From: an uncultured Pseudomonadota bacterium
GTDB lineage: Bacteria; Myxococcota_A; UBA796; UBA9615
Length of the DNA: 11,520 bases
Assembly (NCBI GenBank): GCA_937907595.1
Contig: CALCXL010000165.1
Location: 1-11,520, forward strand
Direction of reading: 5' to 3'
The notes beneath the pieces are model-generated. The model had not been told where the DNA came from, made no database searches, and saw nothing but the letters and a program-made list of their open reading frames with translations. Positions 6,256 to 11,520 of this stretch are shown one piece after another. Position 1 is the first letter of the stretch; each line of letters begins with the position of its first letter. The translations under genes were made by a program, and so were the position numbers.

Positions 6256-7737
6256 TCAGTTGGCCTGGGCGGTCCGGGGGATGATGTCGGTCTGGCCCAA
6301 CTGCAGCTGCTTGTCCGTATCGAAGTCGGTGATCTTGATGCCGACGGCGAACAGCGACTCGTAGAAGAAGTTCATGACCTGGGCGCGGTACTGGCGCTCG
6401 GCCAGGTCGTTGCCGCCGGCCTCCAGCCACCAGCCCAGCGCGTCGCCCTCCTCCATCTTGATGCCCCAGTAGTCCCGGGCCCGCCAGAGCGGGGTGTTCT
6501 TCTGCACGATGAGCAGGGAGCTGGTGGGCGGCTCGGTGAAGAGCCGGTGGTGGCTGATCAGGAACTGCACGGTGTCCGCGAACTCCTTCCGGCCCTCGGC
6601 GGGGTGGCCGATGATCAGGTTGCTGAAGAACCGCATGCCGACGCTGTCCATGTCGTGCAGCAGGCGGGAGACCTCCCCCTGGTCGTACTTCTTGCCCATG
6701 GCGTGCAGCACCGGGGTGCTGAAGGACTCGAAGCCGAAGCCCAGGAACTCGCAGCCGGCCGCCCGCATCTTCTGCAGCAGCCGCAGCTTCAGGGTGCGGG
6801 AGACGATGGCGTTGCCGCCCCAGGTCACGCCCAGGGGCTTGTCGATGAGCAGGTCGCAGAGCGCTTCGAGCTGCCGGGTGGAGCCGTTGATCAGCAGATC
6901 GTTGAAGTGGTAGCTGGTCAGGCCGTGGCGCTCGACGTTCTGGGCCATCTCGGCGTAGATGTCGTCGGCCTGCCGGTACCGGAAGTTCTGCCAGATCTCC
7001 GCCTGCAGGCAGAAGTCGCACTTGCGCACGCAGCCGCGCGCCATGAGCGTCGACACGCAGCGGCTGGGCTCCCAGGGCGCTTGGGTGCTGGCGGTGTAGT
7101 AGCCCATGGGCAGGTCGTCGAAGTCCGGCCAGGCGAAGTCGTCCATGCGGGGCAGGGGAGGGCGCAGGCCCGTGTCCTCCGCCGCGCCGGGGCCCTGGGG
7201 GAGCAGCAGGCCGGCGATGCCGCTGAAGTCGCGGCTGCCCTCCTCCACCCTCTGCACGATGTCCAGCAGGGGGCCCTCGCCCTCGCCGTAGACCACGACG
7301 TCGATGGCGCCCGACCAGGCCAGGTTGTAGCCGTAGAAGCCCGGGTCGCAGACCTGGCCGCCGACCACCACCAGCGTGCGCGGCGCCCGCTCCTTGATCG
7401 CCCGGGCGATGTGCTTGGTGGCCTCGATGGAGTAGGCGGAGATCCCCACCACCTGGGGCCGGTGGGCGAGCACGCGGTCGACGTAGGACGACAGGGTGGG
7501 CTGGGTGATCCGGGGCGCGATCTCGTCGCGGTAGGCGTCGGCGTCCTGCCACTTGTGCAGGTGCGTGCGGTCCCAGAATTCCTTGAGCGCGTCCGATGCG
7601 TGGTGGAAGAGCTCGATGTTCCAGTCGAGCTGCAGCACGTCGTGGCCGTGCTTCTTGAGCCAGCCCGTGAGGTACGCGGTGGTGAGGGGGGGCGTCTTCA
7701 TCGCCCAGATGGGCGTGGCGATCAGGGCGACACGCAT
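6256..7737 (-). CDS. Radical SAM protein with B12-binding-type N-terminal domain
   Basis: This 493-residue enzyme belongs to the B12-dependent radical SAM superfamily (BchE/HpnJ-like layout). The N-terminal domain (about 1-165) has PPLTTAYLTGWLKKHGHDV (16-34), VVGISAYS (96-103) and VVYGEGEGP (148-156), typical of cobalamin-binding folds in this family. I do not see a DxHxxG, so any cobalamin would bind without the lower histidine ligand. The radical SAM core (about 225-420) carries the 4Fe-4S triad CVRKCDFC (Cys236, Cys240, Cys243), TWGGN (305-309) and GFESFS (335-340). A C-terminal extension of about 75 residues may set substrate specificity. The reaction is not predictable from sequence; methylation or rearrangement of a lipid, cofactor or peptide is possible. 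The ATG at 7737 starts directly at the first beta strand, MRVALIATP. No Shine-Dalgarno is visible. Confidence 0.88.
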   Translation of the reverse strand: MRVALIATPIWAMKTPPLTTAYLTGWLKKHGHDVLQLDWNIELFHHASDALKEFWDRTHLHKWQDADAYRDEIAPRITQPTLSSYVDRVLAHRPQVVGISAYSIEATKHIARAIKERAPRTLVVVGGQVCDPGFYGYNLAWSGAIDVVVYGEGEGPLLDIVQRVEEGSRDFSGIAGLLLPQGPGAAEDTGLRPPLPRMDDFAWPDFDDLPMGYYTASTQAPWEPSRCVSTLMARGCVRKCDFCLQAEIWQNFRYRQADDIYAEMAQNVERHGLTSYHFNDLLINGSTRQLEALCDLLIDKPLGVTWGGNAIVSRTLKLRLLQKMRAAGCEFLGFGFESFSTPVLHAMGKKYDQGEVSRLLHDMDSVGMRFFSNLIIGHPAEGRKEFADTVQFLISHHRLFTEPPTSSLLIVQKNTPLWRARDYWGIKMEEGDALGWWLEAGGNDLAERQYRAQVMNFFYESLFAVGIKITDFDTDKQLQLGQTDIIPRTAQAN

Positions 7738-7875
7738 GACCGGAACATAGCACCGGGATCAGCCACCCGCCGTCGCTCCCGTCCGCCGCCCGCCCGACCC
7801 CGCGTGGCCTCCGCCTCCACCGGATCCCCACCCGACCGCCCTTGTGTTCCGCCCCCACGCCAGCGACCATTGGGT
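7738..7875. promoter_or_regulatory. Divergent spacer between the radical SAM and J-protein genes
   Basis: This 138-bp region must carry the promoters of both divergent genes unless they start farther away. On the minus strand a TATGTT hexamer (7744-7749) sits 6 nt before the radical SAM ATG. It could be a -10 box giving a leaderless transcript, but no -35 match is seen. Nothing recognisable marks the plus-strand promoter, and the spacer is C-rich. Confidence 0.4.
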
Positions 7876-9168
7876 GTGCCGCGCCCGCCCGACTACTACG
7901 AGATCCTGGGCGTGGACCCGGACGCGGACATGCGCGCGGTCAAGCGGGCCTGGCGGGAGGCGGCGCGCACGCTGCACCCGGACCTGCCGGACAACCGCGG
8001 CAACAGCCATGCCAAGCGCCGCTTCAAGCTGGTGAAGGAGGCCTACGAGGTCCTCTCGGATCCGGTGCGGCGCCAGGAGTTCGACGAGCGGGGGAGCAGC
8101 CCCTTCCTGGCTCCTGGCACCCCCTTCGCGGCCACGTCGCAGTCCGCCCGGAGCACCCGGGAGCGGTCGGCCGAGGACATCCGCCTGCAGACGGACACCG
8201 GGCAGGGGGTGGCCTCCATCTTCGCCGACCTCTTCGGGGGCGGGCACGCCGCCCCGCCGCCGCCCAAGGAATCCCCCTGGAATCCGGGGCGCCTCAACCG
8301 GGAGGGCCAGGCCAGCCGGCCCGCGGATCAGGCCCCGCCCACCGGGGCCGGCGCCTGGGATCCCGGCAAGATGGAGTCCGACGCGAAGGCCGGCCGGGCC
8401 TCCCGCTGGGGCTTCGATCCCGAGGCATTGGCGGAGGCAGCGCTCAAGGGCGATCTCAGCGCCGCCGACGCTGCGACACAGGCCCGCCCGAGCTCGATCC
8501 GGCTGGGCGGCCGTCCCCCGTCCCCGGGTGCCAAGCCGCCCCGCAGCGCCCCGTCGCGCCCCACTGCGCCGCGCAGCGCGCCCCCCCGGCCCCCGGCCCG
8601 TCGGCGCGGGGACGACCTCAAGATCACCGCGCAGGTGCCCTTTCGACTGGCGGCCCTGGGCGGTCGCCACACCGTGCAGTACCGCGCGGCCGACAGCGCC
8701 AGCGGCTACCAGCTGGCCGAAGCGGAGCTCTTCCTGCCTGCGGGCATCGCCGACGGGACCGAGCTGGTCCTGGCGGGCAAGGGACCGGCGGGAGACGGCG
8801 GCGGCGCCCACGGGGACCTGCGCGTCACCGTCTACGTGGAGGAGCACCCCCAGTTCGTCCGGCGCGACCGCGACGTGGTGGTGGATCTGCCCCTGAGCCC
8901 CTGGGAGGCGGCGACCGGCTGCACGGTGGAGGTGCCGACGCTGCACGGCCGGCAGAAGGTCAACGTGCCCCCCGGGGTGCGCTCGGGCCAGAAGCTGCGC
9001 CTGCGCGGGCTGGGCCTGGCGGCGTCGGGGGGCCAGCCGGTGGGCAACCAGGAGCTGGTCATCCAGATCCACCTGCCCGAGCCCTTGAGCGCTCGCCAGC
9101 TGGAGCTGCTGCAGGAGCTGGAGGAGTCCAGCGATTGGGACCCGCGGGGGCGCTGGCCCGCGGGCTGA
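7876..9168 (+). CDS. DnaJ/CbpA-type J-domain co-chaperone without zinc finger
   Basis: This 430-residue Hsp40 would stimulate Hsp70 (DnaK) ATPase in the cytoplasm and deliver clients to it. The J domain (6-71) opens with DYYEILGVDPDA, has the HPD motif at 34-36 and ends in AYEVLSDPVRRQEFDERG. A short G/F remnant follows (SIFADLFGGG, 114-123). A long low-complexity linker (about 124-246) is rich in Pro, Ala and Arg and repeats a Trp-anchored motif. Beta-sandwich client-binding domains I and II span about 248-330 and 331-400, with GDLRVTVYVEEHP and GRQKVNVPPGVRSGQKLRLRG. A C-terminal helix may dimerise. The CxxCxGxG zinc repeats of true DnaJ are missing, so it is class B, CbpA-like. The GTG at 7876 is preferred; a TTG at 7870 is possible, and neither has a good ribosome binding site. 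The frame extends far upstream, but only as the shadow of the radical SAM gene. Its stop abuts that of the convergent HAD gene. Confidence 0.9.
   Translation: MPRPPDYYEILGVDPDADMRAVKRAWREAARTLHPDLPDNRGNSHAKRRFKLVKEAYEVLSDPVRRQEFDERGSSPFLAPGTPFAATSQSARSTRERSAEDIRLQTDTGQGVASIFADLFGGGHAAPPPPKESPWNPGRLNREGQASRPADQAPPTGAGAWDPGKMESDAKAGRASRWGFDPEALAEAALKGDLSAADAATQARPSSIRLGGRPPSPGAKPPRSAPSRPTAPRSAPPRPPARRRGDDLKITAQVPFRLAALGGRHTVQYRAADSASGYQLAEAELFLPAGIADGTELVLAGKGPAGDGGGAHGDLRVTVYVEEHPQFVRRDRDVVVDLPLSPWEAATGCTVEVPTLHGRQKVNVPPGVRSGQKLRLRGLGLAASGGQPVGNQELVIQIHLPEPLSARQLELLQELEESSDWDPRGRWPAG
8278..8430 (+). repeat. Trp-anchored short motif repeated in the J-protein linker
   Basis: Within the linker, WNPGRL (8278-8295) and WDPGKM (8356-8373) share the pattern W-[ND]-P-G-[RK]-[LM]. 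A looser third copy begins WGFDPEAL (8407-8430). Each is followed by charged, Ala-rich sequence. The surrounding linker is low in aromatics, so the tryptophans stand out as likely binding motifs. Confidence 0.6.
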
Positions 9169-9171
9169 TCA
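9166..9171. other. Abutting convergent stop codons (TGATCA)
   Basis: The TGA of the plus-strand J-protein gene (9166-9168) is followed at once by the TCA that is the minus-strand TGA of the HAD gene (9169-9171). There is no spacer, so any terminator for either gene must lie inside the other gene. Confidence 0.9.
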
Positions 9172-9834
9172 GGCCGCCTTGCCCCAGTCGAGCACCGGCC
9201 AGCCCCGCTTCTTCGCCACCCGCGCCAGCCGCAGGTCGGGCTGCACGACCATCGCCCGCCCCACCCGCTCCAGCAGGGGCAGGTCGCTGATGGAGTCGCT
9301 GTAGAACCAGCTCTGGGCCAGGTCGACGCCGTTCTCCTCCGCCCAGCGCTCCGCCAGGGCGACCTTCGCGCGGCCGAAGCTGAGCTGCGCGATGCCCCCG
9401 GTGAAGCGGCCGTCGACGGACTCCAGCTCCAGGCCCAGCGCCGCGTCCAGGCCCAGCTCCTGCTGCACGCGGCGGGCGAGGATCGCGGCGGCCGACGTCA
9501 GCAGCACGGTGGGATCCCCCGCCCGCTGGTGGGCGCGGACGGCGGCGATCCCCCCTGGGGCGTAGGCGCCGGCCAGCTCGTCGTCGTAGAAGGCGTCCAG
9601 GCGCGCGCGCACCACGGCCTCCTCTTCCCCGGCGATGCCCCGCACGGCCCGGCCGAGGGCCACGTCGCCCTTCATCAGCCCCAGCCCGTACAGACCCATC
9701 CAGCCCGCGGCTTCCACGGCCTGCGCCAGGGGGAGGCGGCCCGCGGCCCGCTCCCGTCGAAACCACATGGAACCCGAGTTGACCTGCAGCAGCGTGCGGT
9801 CGAGGTCGAAGATCGCGGCGGCTCGGCGGGGCAC
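9169..9834 (-). CDS. HAD-IB family phosphatase (SerB-like)
   Basis: This 221-residue haloacid-dehalogenase phosphatase belongs to subfamily IB. All four HAD motifs are visible: I, FDLDRT with nucleophile Asp10 and acid/base Asp12; II, VLLTSA (Thr113/Ser114); III, Lys157 in FGRAK; IV, YSDSISDLPLL with Asp180 and Asp184 for Mg2+. The helical cap lies between motifs I and II, at about residues 20-95. The likely reaction is hydrolysis of a small phosphomonoester such as a phosphoserine-like metabolite; the true substrate is unknown, and SerB itself is only one option. The start is a GTG at 9834, 6 nt after the lon stop and in the same frame, with GAGGG (9845-9849) as possible ribosome binding site inside the lon end. 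It is therefore probably co-transcribed with lon and translated by coupling. It converges on the J-protein gene with no bases between the stops. Confidence 0.9.
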   Translation of the reverse strand: MPRRAAAIFDLDRTLLQVNSGSMWFRRERAAGRLPLAQAVEAAGWMGLYGLGLMKGDVALGRAVRGIAGEEEAVVRARLDAFYDDELAGAYAPGGIAAVRAHQRAGDPTVLLTSAAAILARRVQQELGLDAALGLELESVDGRFTGGIAQLSFGRAKVALAERWAEENGVDLAQSWFYSDSISDLPLLERVGRAMVVQPDLRLARVAKKRGWPVLDWGKAA

Positions 9835-9840
9835 GGTGGT

Positions 9841-11520
9841 TCAGCCCTCGGCGGGAAAGACGTGGGGCCAGACGTCGTCGACGCTGTCGATGAGCGTGAC
9901 CTTGACCTGCTCGCGCAGGGCCAGGGGGATCTCCAACAGGTCCTTGTCGTTCTGCCGGGGCATCAGCACGTGGGTGATGCCGGCGCGCCGAGCCGCCAGG
10001 ACCTTCTCCTTGATGCCGCCGACGGGCAGCACCTTGCCGCGCAGCGTGACCTCCCCGGTCATGGCCAGCTCGTGGGTGACGCGCCGCTTCGTGAGCAGCG
10101 AGACCAGGGCCACCACCAGGGTGACGCCCGCGGAAGGGCCGTCCTTGGGGATCGCGCCCTGGGGCACGTGCACGTGCAGGTCGTGGGTCTTGAAGACCGT
10201 GGGGTCGATGCCCAGCTCGATCGCGTTGCTCCGCACCCACGACAGCGCCGTCTCCGCCGACTCCTTCATGACGTCGCCCAGCTGGCCCGTCACCTTGAAC
10301 TTGCGGCTGCCGTCGGCCATCTGCGTGACCTCCACGAACAGGATGTCGCCGCCCACCGGGGTCCACGCCAGCCCCACGGCGATGCCCGGCAGGTCCGTGC
10401 GCTCGGCCATGTCCTGGAAGTACTTGCGCGGTCCCAGCAGGTCGATCAGGTTCTTCAGGTTCACGCTGCCCGCGGCCCGCGTCTTCGCCACGACCCGCCG
10501 CGCCACCTTGCGCGTGATCTTGCTCAGCTCCCGCTCCAGCCCCCGCACCCCCGCCTCCGAGGTGTAGCCGCGGATGATGCGCTGCAGCACGGCGTCCTCC
10601 AGGGCGGCCTGCTTGCCCTTGAGGCCGTGCTCCCGGCGGATCTTCGGGAGCAGGTGCTGCCGCGCGATCTCCAGCTTCTCCTCCTCCATGTAGCCGGGGA
10701 TCTCGATGACCTCAAAGCGGTCGAGCAGGGCCGGGGGGATGGTGGAGGAGACGTTGGCGGTGCACAGGAACATGACCTGCGACAAGTCGAAGGGCACGTC
10801 CAGGTAGTGGTCGGAGAACTCGTGGTTCTGCTCGGGGTCCAGGGCCTCCAGGAGCGCTGACGCCGGGTCGCCGCGGAAGTCGTTGCCCAGCTTGTCGATC
10901 TCGTCCAGCACCACCACGGGGTTGCGGCTGCCCGCGCGCTTGAGCGCCTGGGCGATGCGGCCGGGCATGGCGCCGATGTAGGTGCGGCGGTGGCCGCGGA
11001 TCTCGCTCTCGTCCTTGATGCCGCCCAGGCTGATGCGCTGGAAGTCGCGGCCCATGGCCCGGGCGATGCTGCGGCCCAGGGACGTCTTGCCGACGCCCGG
11101 GGGGCCCACGAAGCAGAGGATCGCGCCCTTGGCCGAGGGGTTGAGGGTGCGCACCGACAGGTACTCGAGGATGCGCTCCTTCGGCTCCTCCAGGCCCGTG
11201 TGGTCCTCGTCCAACGCCGCCTTCACGGCGTCGATGTCCATGCTGTCGTCCCGGAGCGTGGCCCAGGGCATGTCCAGCAGCCAGTCGATGTAGGTGCGCG
11301 CGACCGTGTACTCCGCGGCCTCCTTGTGCATGCGCTCCATGCGGTCGAGCTCGCGCAGGGCCTCCTTCAGGGGGATCTCGGGCATGCCCGCGGCCTGCAC
11401 CTTGGCCCGCAGGTCCTCGATCTCACTCATGGAGGGATCGAACTCGCCAAGCTCCTCCTTCACCGCGCGCAGCTGCTCCCGCAGCCAGTACTCGCGCTGG
11501 TTCCGATCCATCGCCGTCTG
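9841..11520 (-). CDS. lon: ATP-dependent protease Lon (LonA type), N-terminus outside window
   Basis: This is the C-terminal two thirds of an AAA+ serine protease that degrades misfolded and regulatory proteins in the cytoplasm. The frame runs past 11520, so the ATG at 11511 is internal; the sequence there (QREYWLREQLRAVKEELGE) is the coiled coil before the ATPase. Counting from that Met: Walker A GPPGVGKTS (136-144), Walker B VVLDEIDKLG (200-209), the AAA+ sensor region TANVSSTIPPALLDR (251-265), and the protease domain with PKDGPSAG (catalytic Ser460) and GGIKEKVLAA (Lys503). The Ser-Lys spacing of 43 matches E. coli Lon. It ends normally, without a long C-terminal extension. Myxococcota often carry two Lon proteases (LonV and LonD/BsgA); which this is cannot be told without the N-terminus. 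The HAD gene follows after 6 nt. Confidence 0.97.
   Translation of the reverse strand, partial: QTAMDRNQREYWLREQLRAVKEELGEFDPSMSEIEDLRAKVQAAGMPEIPLKEALRELDRMERMHKEAAEYTVARTYIDWLLDMPWATLRDDSMDIDAVKAALDEDHTGLEEPKERILEYLSVRTLNPSAKGAILCFVGPPGVGKTSLGRSIARAMGRDFQRISLGGIKDESEIRGHRRTYIGAMPGRIAQALKRAGSRNPVVVLDEIDKLGNDFRGDPASALLEALDPEQNHEFSDHYLDVPFDLSQVMFLCTANVSSTIPPALLDRFEVIEIPGYMEEEKLEIARQHLLPKIRREHGLKGKQAALEDAVLQRIIRGYTSEAGVRGLERELSKITRKVARRVVAKTRAAGSVNLKNLIDLLGPRKYFQDMAERTDLPGIAVGLAWTPVGGDILFVEVTQMADGSRKFKVTGQLGDVMKESAETALSWVRSNAIELGIDPTVFKTHDLHVHVPQGAIPKDGPSAGVTLVVALVSLLTKRRVTHELAMTGEVTLRGKVLPVGGIKEKVLAARRAGITHVLMPRQNDKDLLEIPLALREQVKVTLIDSVDDVWPHVFPAEG
9845..9849 (-). promoter_or_regulatory. Possible Shine-Dalgarno of the HAD gene within the lon end
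   Basis: The minus-strand GAGGG lies 10 nt before the GTG at 9834 and overlaps the last codons of lon. The spacing is slightly long. It supports coupled translation from lon into the phosphatase gene. Confidence 0.4.

Noticed and set aside
6547..7869. Upstream extension of the J-protein frame
   Set aside because: It is antisense to the radical SAM gene, and the J domain begins just after 7876.
9059..10366. Alternative minus-strand frame across HAD and lon
   Set aside because: It overlaps two well-supported genes in another frame and is Arg/Gly/Ala-rich with no domain.

Overview
The window is very GC-rich and densely coded, with nine protein genes and no RNA gene, CRISPR array or insertion sequence that I can see. 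One product ends in a MYXO-CTERM-type sorting tail (paired cysteines, hydrophobic stretch, arginine cluster), and others are exported lipoproteins with acidic or Pro/Thr-rich spacers. Together these point to a member of the Myxococcota or a near relative. I could not run a taxonomic search. Almost every gene is shadowed by long open frames on the other strand, as expected at this GC content.

Layout. Positions 2-658 (+) hold the 3' end of an unrecognised gene that began before the window. It converges on a block of five minus-strand genes, read from 7737 down to 685: a radical SAM protein with a B12-binding-type N-terminus (7737-6256); a small membrane protein with a TrkA-C/RCK-C domain (6205-5336); a lipoprotein M23 endopeptidase of MepM type (5169-3862); a MYXO-CTERM M14 zinc carboxypeptidase (3893-1749); and a TolB-like beta-propeller lipoprotein (1761-685). 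The last three overlap (32 bp and 13 bp) and look translationally coupled. I read them as one envelope operon: a peptidoglycan endopeptidase, a surface carboxypeptidase and a lipid-anchored propeller. The joint role is inference.

A 138-bp divergent spacer separates the radical SAM gene from a plus-strand zinc-finger-less DnaJ/CbpA-type co-chaperone (7876-9168). Its stop codon directly abuts the stop of a convergent HAD-IB hydrolase (9834-9169). That hydrolase lies 6 nt downstream of, and in the same frame as, the 3' part of a Lon protease gene (9841-11520, running off the window end). A J-protein beside Lon makes this end a proteostasis neighbourhood.

Most of the genes belong to known families, and I see no complete, obviously new system. 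The items most worth a second look are the overlapping M23-M14-propeller cassette, with a G8 tract at its first junction, the small pore-like TrkA-C protein, and a tryptophan-anchored motif repeated in the J-protein linker.
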